Source: Gammaproteobacteria bacterium | Lineage (GTDB): Bacteria > Pseudomonadota > Gammaproteobacteria > Diplorickettsiales > Diplorickettsiaceae | Assembly: GCA_005877695.1 (NCBI GenBank) | Contig: VBOA01000011.1 | Span: 71,697-135,696, forward strand | Direction: 5' to 3' | DNA: 64,000 bases | In this document: piece by piece, positions 16,811 to 27,259 of the stretch | Layout of the letters: each line of letters starts with the position of its first letter | How positions within the stretch are numbered: position 1 is the first letter of the stretch | Made by a program: the position numbers and the translations under genes | Notes under the pieces: model-generated | Told to the model about the DNA's origin: nothing | What the model saw: only the letters and a program-made list of their open reading frames with translations | Databases searched by the model: none

Positions 16811-19057
16811 ATGTGGGTAATGATTAGTTTTGGTTTTTTTATTTTGATCTTAATATTGTTATTGTCTATAACTCCACTGCGACAAGCTTTTCTAATTAAA
16901 CCTTTTTTAGTCTACTTAAGCACAAAGCTCCCACCTATTAGTGAAACAGAAAAAATTGTTTTAGAAGCAGGTGATATGTGGTGGGAAAAAGACTTATTCC
17001 ATGGCCAGCCGGATTGGAAATCTCTATATAATATTTCCTTATCAAATCTAACTCATGAAGAGGAAAATTTTATTAATGATCAAGTAGAAATCCTTTGTAG
17101 CATGCTAGATGATTTTAACATTTTGACAGTGGAACATGACTTACCAGCTACAGTTTGGGAATTTTTAAAAAAGCAAAGGTTCTTTGGTATAGTCATTCCA
17201 AAAAAATATGGAGGATTGGGTTTTTCTGCTTTAGCACATTCTTCTATTGTGTTGAAAATAGCGACCCGTTCGGTAAGTGCAGCTGTTAATACTCTAGTTC
17301 CTAACTCTCTTGGACCTGCTGAATTATTACTTCATTATGGAACAGAAGATCAAAAAGATTATTATTTACCTAGACTTGCCAGGGGAGAAGAAATTCCTTG
17401 TTTTGCTTTAACTTCCGTCGATGCGGGCAGTGATGCAGCTGCACTTAAAGATCACGGAATAGTTTGTAAAGGGGTTTATCAAGATAAAGAAATACTCGGA
17501 ATACGACTCAATTTTAATAAGCGTTACATTACTTTAGCCCCTATTGCTACGGTTATAGGAGTTGCCTTTAAACTAAGCGATCCCGAACAATTATTGGGAG
17601 AAAAAAAACAAATAGGGATTACAGTTGCTTTAGTTCCTTCTTTATTTATGGGCGTTGAAGTTGGTAAACGGCATTCGCCTATGGGTTTAGCTTTTATGAA
17701 TGGTCCTATAATAGGTAAAAACGTTTTTATTCCTATCAACTTTGTTATTGGTGGTGAAAAAATGTTAGGCCAAGGTTGGTGTATGCTGATGGAATGTTTG
17801 TCGATAGGCCGTGGTATTTCATTGCCGGCTGTCAGCGCTGCCCAGGCACAATTAGCTTTTCGGATGACAGGCGCTTATAGTGTATTAAGAGAGCAATTTC
17901 ATTTGTCAATTGCTCATTTTGAAGGGGTCGCTGCGGCTTTAGCAAGAATCGCAGGATTAACATATTTAATTGAAGCGACTCGTCGATTCACAGTGACTGC
18001 AGTTGATGCTTCATTAAAACCTGCTTTAGCCTCTTCAATAGCAAAATACCATATGACCGAATTTGCTCGGACAATTATTAATGAGGCGATGGATATTCAT
18101 GGGGGACGTGGTATCCAAATGGGACCGCGTAATTATTTGGCACAAGGCTATATTGCTATACCAATATCGATTACTGTTGAAGGAGCCAATATTTTAACTC
18201 GCAATCTGATTTTATTTGGTCAAGGGGCGCTGCGTTGCCACCCTTATTTAAGAGAAGAAATACAAGCTATTGAAAAAAAAAATATTTTTGCTTTGGATAA
18301 ATTATTAATTCATCATCTATTTTATAGTGCAAAAAATTTATTAAAAACATTTTTATTTGCTTTCGGTTTCGGTCATTTTTTTGTAAAAACGCCTATAAAA
18401 AAATTTAGCTATTATTATAGACAAGTTTCTCGCTTATCAGCAGCTTTAGCTTTAATCACTGATTTCACGTTGATAATTTTGGGTGGAAACTTAAAGCGTA
18501 AAGAACGATTATCAGCACGTTTAGGTGATGTTTTAAGCTATCTTTATATAGCATCTAGTGTTATTCGGTACATACAAGAATATCCATTATCAAAAGAAGA
18601 TGATGCTTACGCCCGATGGGGATTAGATTATTGTCTTTATCATATCCAATATGCATTTGAAAAGTTTTTTAATAATTCCCCAAAACCTTTTTTAGCTAAG
18701 CTACTAAAATTTATGGTTTTCCCTTTAGGGCGATCTTATCAATTACCAACAGATAAACAAGATCGACAATTAGTATCAGTGATGACAAAAACTGGGAAAT
18801 TTCGTGATCGTATAACCCAGGATTGTTATTTAGGAAAAAAACCTGAAGATCCAACAGGCCGTATGGAAATTGCTTTTAAGGAGTTTGAAAAAATCCAACC
18901 TATGCTTGAAAAATTAAAAAAATATGGTTTAAAACAAAACTTAGATTCCGAACATAAAACGGCTTTAATAAATAAAATTCTTACCTCAGCAGAAATGGAA
19001 CAGTTTTTACGAGCTAAAAAATTCCAGCAGGATGCTATGCAGGTTGATGCTTTTTAA
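16811..19057 (+). CDS. fadE: Acyl-CoA dehydrogenase FadE
   Basis: FadE catalyses the first step of beta-oxidation, the FAD-linked oxidation of acyl-CoA to trans-2-enoyl-CoA. The 748-residue protein has an N-terminal hydrophobic segment (about 1-25, FGFFILILILLLSI). The FadE-type AGDMWWEKDLFHGQPDWKSL region is next, then an acyl-CoA dehydrogenase core with KYGGLGFSALAHS, CFALTSVDAGSDAA, and the C-terminal helical part with MDIHGGRGIQMGP. The last third is the FadE-specific extension (DUF1974-like). It is somewhat shorter than E. coli FadE (814). It heads a cluster with a thiolase and a FadB/J-type enzyme. Confidence 0.93.
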   Translation: MWVMISFGFFILILILLLSITPLRQAFLIKPFLVYLSTKLPPISETEKIVLEAGDMWWEKDLFHGQPDWKSLYNISLSNLTHEEENFINDQVEILCSMLDDFNILTVEHDLPATVWEFLKKQRFFGIVIPKKYGGLGFSALAHSSIVLKIATRSVSAAVNTLVPNSLGPAELLLHYGTEDQKDYYLPRLARGEEIPCFALTSVDAGSDAAALKDHGIVCKGVYQDKEILGIRLNFNKRYITLAPIATVIGVAFKLSDPEQLLGEKKQIGITVALVPSLFMGVEVGKRHSPMGLAFMNGPIIGKNVFIPINFVIGGEKMLGQGWCMLMECLSIGRGISLPAVSAAQAQLAFRMTGAYSVLREQFHLSIAHFEGVAAALARIAGLTYLIEATRRFTVTAVDASLKPALASSIAKYHMTEFARTIINEAMDIHGGRGIQMGPRNYLAQGYIAIPISITVEGANILTRNLILFGQGALRCHPYLREEIQAIEKKNIFALDKLLIHHLFYSAKNLLKTFLFAFGFGHFFVKTPIKKFSYYYRQVSRLSAALALITDFTLIILGGNLKRKERLSARLGDVLSYLYIASSVIRYIQEYPLSKEDDAYARWGLDYCLYHIQYAFEKFFNNSPKPFLAKLLKFMVFPLGRSYQLPTDKQDRQLVSVMTKTGKFRDRITQDCYLGKKPEDPTGRMEIAFKEFEKIQPMLEKLKKYGLKQNLDSEHKTALINKILTSAEMEQFLRAKKFQQDAMQVDAF

Positions 19058-19155
19058 TAAATTTACAAATGACTAGTTATCTTGCACATTGGTCTACAGT
19101 AAGTGTATTAAAATATGGTCATTGTCTAAGTTAAAAAATGCTTTAGGAAATGTTT

Positions 19156-20481
19156 ATGCAAGCACTTAAGCGATCAGATTTTGCGCGATCAGTTTATATT
19201 GTGGATGGTCTACGTACTCCTTGGTTGAAAGTGCGCGGAGTTCCTGGAAATTTTACTGCTTCTGATTTAGCTGTACAGGCAGGTCGTTACCTATTGACGC
19301 GCCAAACATTCACTCCAGATCAGCTGGATGAAGTAGTTACCGGTTGTGTTATGCCCAGCCCTGACGAGGCTAATATTAGTCGTGTGATTGCATTACGTTT
19401 GGGTTGTGGTAAAGCTGTACCTGCCTATACTGTACAACGAAATTGTGCTTCAGGTATGCAAGCTTTAGATAGTGCAGCCTTAGATATTGCTTGTGGTAGA
19501 TATGACTTAGTATTAGCTGGGGGCACGGAGGCAATGAGCCAAGCCCCTCTTTTATTTAGTCGAGAAATGACGGCTTGGTTTGCAGAATGGAATTCAGCTA
19601 AGAGTTTTTTGGCTCGCTTAAAGCTACTGACACAATTTAAATTGAAATATTTAAAACCAGTTATTGCTTTACTACATGGTTTAACGGATCCGATCGTAGG
19701 TTTAGGAATGGGCCAAACCGCAGAGGTAATTGCACATCGTTTTGGAATTACACGTCAAGAAATGGATGAATTTGCTTTACAGAGCCACCAGCGTTTAGCT
19801 GCAGCGCAAGATACTGGAATTTTTAAAGACGAAATCAATCCCATTTATGATAAACGAAATGCTTCTTATTCATTTGATAATGGTTTGCGCCGTGATACCA
19901 GTCTAGAAAAATTAGCTTTATTAAAAGCGTTTTTTGATAAACCTTTTGGTTTAGTGACCGCAGGAAATAGTTCTCAAATCACGGATGGCGCTGCTTTTTT
20001 AATTTTGGCGAGTGAAGAAGCAGTACAGAGATATCAATTACCTATTTTAGCGCGCATAGTCGATGTAGCATGGGCAGGCGTTGATCCGAGTGAAATGGGT
20101 TTAGGTCCGGTACATGCAGTTGCAGCGCTTTTAAAAAAACAAGCCCTTACGTTTAACAATATTGATTTTTGGGAAATTAATGAAGCCTTCGCAGGTCAAG
20201 TTTTAGCATGTTTAGCTGCTTGGCAAGATATTCAATATTGTAAAAATCAACTGGGTTTAACTGAAATTTTAGGTAAAATTGATCAAACAAAACTCAATAT
20301 AGATGGAGGAGCGATTGCTATGGGTCACCCTGTTGGAGCTAGTGGGGCACGACTCGTTTTGCATCTGGCACATATTTTAAAAAGAAAACAAGCACATTTT
20401 GGAATAGCGACACTTTGCATTGGCGGCGGACAAGGTGGAGCACTACTATTGGAAAATATAGATAAATTAAAGCTGGAGTAA
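19156..20481 (+). CDS. Acetyl-CoA acyltransferase (3-ketoacyl-CoA thiolase), FadI-type
   Basis: The enzyme cleaves 3-ketoacyl-CoA with CoA to acetyl-CoA and a shortened acyl-CoA. Thiolase motifs are complete: nucleophilic Cys in QRNCASGMQALDSA, the loop NEAFAGQVLA, the His in AIAMGHPVGASGARL and the second Cys in ATLCIGGGQGGALL. An insertion around residues 150-190 (ARLKLLTQFKLKYLKP) is also present in FadI-type thiolases. ATG 19156 has AGGA about 8 bp upstream; ATG 19150 is too close to it. The gene ends 4 bp before the next one and surely shares its transcript. Confidence 0.93.
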   Translation: MQALKRSDFARSVYIVDGLRTPWLKVRGVPGNFTASDLAVQAGRYLLTRQTFTPDQLDEVVTGCVMPSPDEANISRVIALRLGCGKAVPAYTVQRNCASGMQALDSAALDIACGRYDLVLAGGTEAMSQAPLLFSREMTAWFAEWNSAKSFLARLKLLTQFKLKYLKPVIALLHGLTDPIVGLGMGQTAEVIAHRFGITRQEMDEFALQSHQRLAAAQDTGIFKDEINPIYDKRNASYSFDNGLRRDTSLEKLALLKAFFDKPFGLVTAGNSSQITDGAAFLILASEEAVQRYQLPILARIVDVAWAGVDPSEMGLGPVHAVAALLKKQALTFNNIDFWEINEAFAGQVLACLAAWQDIQYCKNQLGLTEILGKIDQTKLNIDGGAIAMGHPVGASGARLVLHLAHILKRKQAHFGIATLCIGGGQGGALLLENIDKLKLE

Positions 20482-20485
20482 CCTA

Positions 20486-22438
20486 ATGGAAGTAAGCTAT
20501 TTAAATTGGCGATTGCAGCAAAAACAACAAATTCTTTGGCTGTATTTTGATAAAGAAAATAGCTCGAGCAATAATTTAGATGAAAAGGTATTAACTGAAT
20601 TAAACTCAATTATACAAGAAATTTCGAATGATAAATCAGTGCAAGGCTTAATAATAACTTCTAATAAAGTAAATGGATTTATTTTAGGTGCTGATATTCA
20701 AACCATTAGCAAATTAAAAACCCAGGAGGAGATTTTAGCGTTTATTCAACTTGGGCAAAAAGTATTTGCTAAATTAGCAGCACTCAATATTCCCACAGTC
20801 GCTTTGATCAATGGTTTATGTTTAGGCGGAGGCGTAGAACTGACTTTAGCTTGTGATTATCGCATTGCTCTTAATGACGATAAAACTCGTTTTGGTTTAC
20901 CAGAGGTGCTACTCGGAATTCATCCCGGTTGGGGAGGGACTATACGTTTACCTCGTTTGTTGGGAGGACCGGCGGCACTTGAATTGATTTTAACAGGAAA
21001 AACAATTTCCTCTTATAGAGCACTTAAATCAGGTTTAATTGATCAGCTTGTTCCCTCTCGACAATCAGAACGAGCTGCTTCCTATTTTGCTGTGGGAAAA
21101 TACAAAAAAAAATATTCTTTTTTCACATTAATTTGGAAAAAATTAACTAATTCTTGGATGAGAAATATAATTAGCAAAATTATACAAGATCGCCTTAGTG
21201 TCAAAGTTAATTCTAAACATTATCCTGCGCCTTATGCTGCGCTGCATCTTTGGAAACAATATGGTGTTAGTAATCGCGCTTTTTCACATGAAGCAAGTTC
21301 TGTAAGTAAATTGGCATTGGGTTCTACAGCAAAACATTTAATGAGAGTCTTTTTTTTGAAAGAACGTTTAAAGAAACTAGGAAAAAAAGACACTACCATT
21401 TTCAAGCATGTTCATGTCATAGGTGCAGGGACAATGGGTGGTGATATTGCTGCCTGGTGTGCTTTGCAAGGATTGTACGTCACTTTACAGGATCGTGAAG
21501 CGAAGTATATTGCGCCAGCTATGACAAGAGCCTTTGAATTGTTCCAAAAACGCTTAAAGACATCACGTGCTATTCAAGCGACAATGGATAGATTACTGCC
21601 AGATTTAGCGGGTTACGGTATACGGCGCGCGGATATAATTATCGAAGCAATATTTGAGGATTTAACTGCCAAACAAGATTTATTTCGGCAGTTAGAAAAA
21701 CAAATTAAACCAGATGCAATATTGGCTAGTAATACGTCAAGTATTGTTTTAGAGGATATCCAACAAGGATTACAGCACCCAGAACGATTGATTGGTTTAC
21801 ACTTTTTTAATCCTGTAGCTAAAATGTCTTTGATAGAGGTCGTACAATCGGCAATAACTACGCCGGATATCTTAGAAAGAGGTTTGGCATTTGTTCACCA
21901 AATTAATCGTTTACCACTACCCGTTAAAAGTTCTCCTGGATTTTTAGTTAATCGGTTATTAATGCCTTATTTAATGCAAGCAGTACTCTTGTTACAAACT
22001 GGAATTCCCGCACCCGTTATAGATAAAGCAGCAGTAAATTTTGGAATGCCTATGGGCCCATTAGAATTGGCCGATACTGTAGGTTTGGACATTTGCTTAG
22101 CTGTAGCTAGGATTCTCAGCCAATCTTTAGGGAGTATTGTTCCTGAGGGTTTAGAAAAGATGGTAGCTAATAATGACCTAGGACGAAAAACCAGTAAAGG
22201 ATTTTATCGTTATAAAAAAGGCAAACCGATGAAAGAAAAAATTCCTAAAGACTATAAGTCTCCAAAAAATTTAGTGAATAGCTTAATTCAACCGATGATA
22301 GACGAAGCTAAAAAATGTTTAGAAGAAAAAGTGGTTACCGATAGCGACTTAATTGATGCTGGAATTATATTTGGCGCAGGATTTGCTCCTTTCCGTGGTG
22401 GTTTAATGGAATACGCAAAGGAACAAGGGGCTTTATAA
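20486..22438 (+). CDS. Bifunctional enoyl-CoA hydratase / 3-hydroxyacyl-CoA dehydrogenase, FadJ/FadB-type
   Basis: The 650-residue fusion catalyses hydration of enoyl-CoA and NAD-dependent oxidation of 3-hydroxyacyl-CoA. The N-terminal crotonase domain (about 1-190) has GLCLGGGVELTLACDY and GLPEVLLGIHPGWGG, with both catalytic glutamates. The dehydrogenase domain has VIGAGTMGGDIAAWCALQG (NAD fold, about 310) and the catalytic-His segment GLHFFNPVAKMSLIEVV, then GPLELADTVGLD. It is shorter than E. coli FadB/FadJ (714-729). With fadE and the thiolase it completes a beta-oxidation cycle. Confidence 0.93.
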   Translation: MEVSYLNWRLQQKQQILWLYFDKENSSSNNLDEKVLTELNSIIQEISNDKSVQGLIITSNKVNGFILGADIQTISKLKTQEEILAFIQLGQKVFAKLAALNIPTVALINGLCLGGGVELTLACDYRIALNDDKTRFGLPEVLLGIHPGWGGTIRLPRLLGGPAALELILTGKTISSYRALKSGLIDQLVPSRQSERAASYFAVGKYKKKYSFFTLIWKKLTNSWMRNIISKIIQDRLSVKVNSKHYPAPYAALHLWKQYGVSNRAFSHEASSVSKLALGSTAKHLMRVFFLKERLKKLGKKDTTIFKHVHVIGAGTMGGDIAAWCALQGLYVTLQDREAKYIAPAMTRAFELFQKRLKTSRAIQATMDRLLPDLAGYGIRRADIIIEAIFEDLTAKQDLFRQLEKQIKPDAILASNTSSIVLEDIQQGLQHPERLIGLHFFNPVAKMSLIEVVQSAITTPDILERGLAFVHQINRLPLPVKSSPGFLVNRLLMPYLMQAVLLLQTGIPAPVIDKAAVNFGMPMGPLELADTVGLDICLAVARILSQSLGSIVPEGLEKMVANNDLGRKTSKGFYRYKKGKPMKEKIPKDYKSPKNLVNSLIQPMIDEAKKCLEEKVVTDSDLIDAGIIFGAGFAPFRGGLMEYAKEQGAL

Positions 22439-22439
22439 A

Positions 22440-23342
22440 TTATTTTTCTTGTTGTAAACGTTCGATACGTAATTCTAAAGGCGGATGGCTTGAAAATAAC
22501 GCCCTAAAGCCACCACTTTTATGTGATATTTTTAAAGTGGATAAAGAAGGAGCGCGCGTATCTTCGGGTTCCATTGCTTTTTGTAAGGCTTGTAAGGCTT
22601 CAATCATTTTGTCGCGACCAGCTAATTGTGCTCCGCCTTTATCAGCTCGATATTCACGATGTCTGGAAAAGGCAGCGACTAAAATACTACCTAAAAATGT
22701 AAATAGAATATCAAATACCATAGATAGCATAAAAAACATCGGCCCAGGCCCACTGGCTGACCCTTCATCATTGCGTCCGGCTGCGCCAACAGAAATTACA
22801 TAGGCAACAATGCGTGATAAAAAAAGTGCAAAAGCATTAATTACACCTAATATAAGCGTCATGGTAACCATATCTCCATTTGTGATATGAGTTATTTCAT
22901 GTCCTAATACGCCTTCAATCTCAGCGGGATTCATTTTTTGAAGTAAACCACTAGAAACAGCGACTAAAGAATTATTTTTAGTGGGGCCCGTTGCAAAAGC
23001 ATTGAGTTCAGGTGAATTGTAAGTTCCTACTTCAGGTAAAACCTTCAATCCAGCTTTTCGGGCTAAATTATGGATAACTTCTAGAATACTTTTTTCTTCA
23101 CCCGAGACGGTATTAGGATCAATAATTTTTAGATCCATACTTTTTTTAGCAACGAATTTTGAAGTGAAAAGTGAAATAAAGGCCCCTGCTGTGCCCCATA
23201 ATGCACAAAAAATTGCTAAGGATAGATAATTAATTCCATGAGAGGTGAGAAAACTGTGTAGGCCTAGCAAGTTGGTAACAATAGAAATTGTAGCAATAAC
23301 TAAAATATTGGTACCTAAAAATAATAGAATTCGACTAAACAT
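22440..23342 (-). CDS. htpX: Membrane zinc protease HtpX
   Basis: HtpX is an inner-membrane M48 metalloprotease that takes part in quality control of membrane proteins. The 300-residue protein has two N-terminal helices, the zinc motif GVLGHEITHITNGD, two further helices around residues 155-205, and the third-ligand region SRHREYRADKGGAQLAGR. Length and motifs are normal. It is convergent with the FadJ-type gene (1 bp between stops) and lies downstream of groEL, separated from it by a strong terminator. Confidence 0.95.
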   Translation of the reverse strand: MFSRILLFLGTNILVIATISIVTNLLGLHSFLTSHGINYLSLAIFCALWGTAGAFISLFTSKFVAKKSMDLKIIDPNTVSGEEKSILEVIHNLARKAGLKVLPEVGTYNSPELNAFATGPTKNNSLVAVSSGLLQKMNPAEIEGVLGHEITHITNGDMVTMTLILGVINAFALFLSRIVAYVISVGAAGRNDEGSASGPGPMFFMLSMVFDILFTFLGSILVAAFSRHREYRADKGGAQLAGRDKMIEALQALQKAMEPEDTRAPSLSTLKISHKSGGFRALFSSHPPLELRIERLQQEK

Positions 23343-23424
23343 AAAAATACTTCCCCATTTAGAAGATCATTTTAATCTTTTCAATTTTACTCTTTTCATA
23401 AGTGTAGCTTTAATTTATTGAAAA

Positions 23425-23454
23425 AGAAAAACCCCGCTTTTGCGGGGTTTTTTT
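23425..23454. terminator. Strong bidirectional Rho-independent terminator after groL
   Basis: ACCCCGC at 23431-23437, loop TTTT, and GCGGGGT at 23442-23448 form a GC-rich 7-bp stem. An A-run lies on one side and a T-run on the other, so it works as a terminator in both directions. On the reverse strand it ends the groS-groL transcript about 30 bp after the groL stop. Confidence 0.92.
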
Positions 23455-23480
23455 ATGGAACAATAGGGAGAAGCGCGAGC

Positions 23481-25184
<1,704 letters not shown>

Positions 25185-25196
25185 TTAAAATTGTAA

Positions 25197-25517
25197 TTAG
25201 TCTTTGATTAACGCCAGAACATCATCTTCGCGCATAATGAGGTACTCTTTCCCATCAAGCTTGATTTCAGTTCCACTGTATTTCCCGAAATAGAGCTTAT
25301 CGCCTACTTTAACGGTTAAAGCTTGGATTTGACCTGACTTCAAGCGTTTACCATGTCCTACAGCGACTACAGTACCCCTAACAGGTTTTTCTTTTGCAGT
25401 GTCTGGAATAACAATACCGCCTATGGATCTTTCTTCTTCTTCATCACGTTGGACAAGAATACGGTCATTCATAGGAACTAAGTTTTTAACCACAGGTTTT
25501 TCTAATGCAACACTCAT
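25197..25517 (-). CDS. groS: Co-chaperonin GroES (Hsp10)
   Basis: GroES caps GroEL. The 106-residue protein has the conserved [17 protein letters not shown] start of the fold, the mobile-loop region [18 protein letters not shown], and [16 protein letters not shown]. It is about 10 residues longer than usual because of an N-terminal extension ([12 protein letters not shown]). An alternative in-frame ATG at the usual position, the Met in LVPMNDR, exists. However, a strong AAGGAG site lies just before the upstream ATG at 25517, which supports the longer form. It is the first gene of the chaperonin operon. Confidence 0.96.
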   Translation of the reverse strand: MSVALEKPVVKNLVPMNDRILVQRDEEEERSIGGIVIPDTAKEKPVRGTVVAVGHGKRLKSGQIQALTVKVGDKLYFGKYSGTEIKLDGKEYLIMREDDVLALIKD

Positions 25518-25564
25518 GCAGATTTCTCCTTAAGAATTACTGTCAAAATGAGGATATTAATCAA

Positions 25565-25617
25565 ATTAACCCCTCAGAGCAGGGGCTAATCATAATGATG
25601 TTTGATAAAGAGCACAA
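25565..25617 (-). promoter_or_regulatory. Predicted groS-groL promoter overlapped by an inverted repeat
   Basis: On the reverse strand TTGTGC (25612-25617) and TATGAT (25589-25594) are spaced by 17 bp, a plausible sigma-70 promoter. An inverted repeat, ATTAACCCCT (25565-25574) and AGGGGCTAAT (25581-25590) around a 6-base centre with one mismatch, overlaps the -10 box and the expected start. It has the layout of a CIRCE element (TTAGCACTC-N9-GAGTGCTAA) but not its sequence. No clear sigma-32 promoter was found. Confidence 0.5.
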
Positions 25618-25687
25618 TAACTTAACTTTATCACACCAACACCACTTTATATGGGGAGCATGCCGAGAGAATTCAAGTGTTTGAGCT

Positions 25688-25710
25688 GTTAAAATTTACT
25701 GGATTTTAAC
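25688..25710 (+). terminator. AT-rich hairpin with T-run, possible terminator
   Basis: GTTAAAAT (25688-25695) and ATTTTAAC (25703-25710) form an 8-bp stem with a 7-base loop, followed by TTGTTTTTTA on the plus strand. No intact gene lies upstream on this strand, so it may be a leftover of a lost gene before the ridA remnant. Confidence 0.3.
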
Positions 25711-25731
25711 TTGTTTTTTAGGCTTTATTAA

Positions 25732-25941
25732 ATGACAAACAAAATATCGTAGAAACTGAAGATGTGCCTGCACCAGTAGGTTCCTGTTCGCAAGCCATTA
25801 AAAAGCGAGAATTTATTATCGGCCAGTGAGGATTATTATAAGCGCTTCTTTATCCTGCTAGAACTAGAAACTGTAAAGTGGTAAATATACCTATGGAGCT
25901 AAAATGGAAATAGAAACGATTATGGTTCCTGAATTAATGGG
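25732..25941 (+). pseudogene. ridA: Decayed RidA (YjgF/Rid family) gene
   Basis: RidA deaminates reactive enamine/imine intermediates. Here only fragments remain. After an ATG and one frame change, codons from 25746 read IVETED then VPAPVGSCSQAIKK and FIIGQ, matching the RidA N-terminus (typically APAAIGPYSQAI ... SGQ), and then hit TGA at 25827. From 25834 the plus strand reads YYKRFF (RidA YEAFF region). This is followed in other frames by YPART, KVVNIP and, from 25904, MEIETIMV, matching the RidA C-terminus (FPAR ... LPKDVKIEIEAIAV). About 55 central residues are missing and at least two frameshifts are present. This is a clear pseudogene in the 424-bp gap between groS and the permease gene. 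Confidence 0.8.
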
Positions 25942-27198
25942 TCATTCAAGGAGTTTTTCAAGGACTGTATCCGAGTGATTACTATTAAAATTGTTACGTA
26001 AATGCCATAATAAACCTAATCCAGGAAGGCAAGCGGCAAGAGATAACACAAAAAATACGGGCCAACTGTAATAAGTAACAATAAGTCCTGCCAAAGGGCC
26101 AATAAAAACTCGTCCAACACCCGCTAATGCTGAAAATAAGGCAAATTGTGTAGCTGTATAACGGTGATTACATAAGCTCATTAGTAGGGCAACAAAGGCG
26201 ATACTTCCCATCGCATTACAAAAGCTGTCAATAGAAATTGCGAAAACTAGCCAATGGTAATTATGTCCTATAATAGCAAGATGTAGTAAAGCTAAAATGG
26301 CTACGGCTTGTAAAATACCAAAATATAATAAGGCACGAAATAAACTAATACGCGCCATTAAGACACCGCCAGCGAGAAGGCCTAGCATTGCTGCAAAAAA
26401 TCCTATTCCTTTATTTACCAAAGCGACTGTACTTAAAGAAAAACCTAGTCCGCGGATTAGAAAAGGTGTGGTTAAAGAAACACTGAGGGCATCGCCAAAC
26501 TTATATAATATAATAAATAGTAAAATCAACCAGGCAGATTTTCTGCTTAAAAACTCTCTAAAAGGATCAACGATCGCCGCGTGTAGTGAGGTAGGCGGAT
26601 GTTTTTCTTGCTCGTCCATGGGTTCTTCACCAAACCAAGCTCCAAAAAGACCAATGACTATTAAAACTGCCATCAGCAAATAAGTGCTACGCCATCCAAT
26701 ATATTCAGCTAATGCAAGTGCTAATGCACCAGAAACTAACATAGCTGCTCGATAACCCCAGCTGTAGAGCGTGGTTCCTAATCCTCGTTCATTGGGCTTA
26801 AGAATATCAGTCCGATAAGCATCTATCGCAATATCTTGTGAGGCGGAAAGAAAGGCAACTAAAAAAGCGAGAGTAATTAGTAGGGAAGCATTAGTCTGTG
26901 GGTTTGTTAAAGCCATAGCAATAATAGCTATTATCAGAACCAATTGAATTAGAATAATCCAACCACGACGTCTTCCAAAGAGAGGAGGTATCCATCGATC
27001 AAGTAAGGGCGCCCATAAAAATTTATAAACGTAAGGTTGTCCAATTAAGCTTAAACTCCCAACAGCCAATAGAGTGGCTCCAGTTACTGTAAACCATGCT
27101 TGTAGTGTGCTAGAGGTTAATGCTAGCGGCAAACCAGATGAGAATCCTAATAATAAAGTCGAAAATAGATTGCGTTTACTGAGTTTATTCGTAGACAT
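25942..27198 (-). CDS. AmpG-family major facilitator permease
   Basis: The protein of about 418 residues starts MSTNKLSKRNLF and has 12 predicted membrane helices. AmpG-like motifs include LLGFSSGLPLALTSSTLQAWF, FLWAPLLDRW, GRRRGWI and ASQDIAIDAYRTDIL. AmpG imports anhydro-muropeptides recovered from peptidoglycan, although AmpG paralogues in intracellular bacteria may carry other substrates. A longer reading from 27315 is possible, but it runs into the upstream lipoprotein gene. The ATG at 27198 has AGGA 7 bp upstream. It lies downstream of the glycine-zipper lipoprotein, separated by a long hairpin. Confidence 0.87.
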   Translation of the reverse strand: MSTNKLSKRNLFSTLLLGFSSGLPLALTSSTLQAWFTVTGATLLAVGSLSLIGQPYVYKFLWAPLLDRWIPPLFGRRRGWIILIQLVLIIAIIAMALTNPQTNASLLITLAFLVAFLSASQDIAIDAYRTDILKPNERGLGTTLYSWGYRAAMLVSGALALALAEYIGWRSTYLLMAVLIVIGLFGAWFGEEPMDEQEKHPPTSLHAAIVDPFREFLSRKSAWLILLFIILYKFGDALSVSLTTPFLIRGLGFSLSTVALVNKGIGFFAAMLGLLAGGVLMARISLFRALLYFGILQAVAILALLHLAIIGHNYHWLVFAISIDSFCNAMGSIAFVALLMSLCNHRYTATQFALFSALAGVGRVFIGPLAGLIVTYYSWPVFFVLSLAACLPGLGLLWHLRNNFNSNHSDTVLEKLLE

Positions 27199-27208
27199 TT
27201 TTTTCCTG

Positions 27209-27237
27209 GAAAAAGGGAAGAATGACTTCCCTTTTTC
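27209..27237. terminator. 12-bp perfect hairpin between lipoprotein and permease genes
   Basis: GAAAAAGGGAAG (27209-27220) and CTTCCCTTTTTC (27226-27237) pair perfectly around a 5-base loop. On either strand the 3' arm ends in a T-run, as in bidirectional terminators. It follows the lipoprotein gene and directly precedes the ribosome site of the permease, so it may attenuate read-through. Confidence 0.7.
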
Positions 27238-27259
27238 TAACAATTTAAGAATTAGAGGA

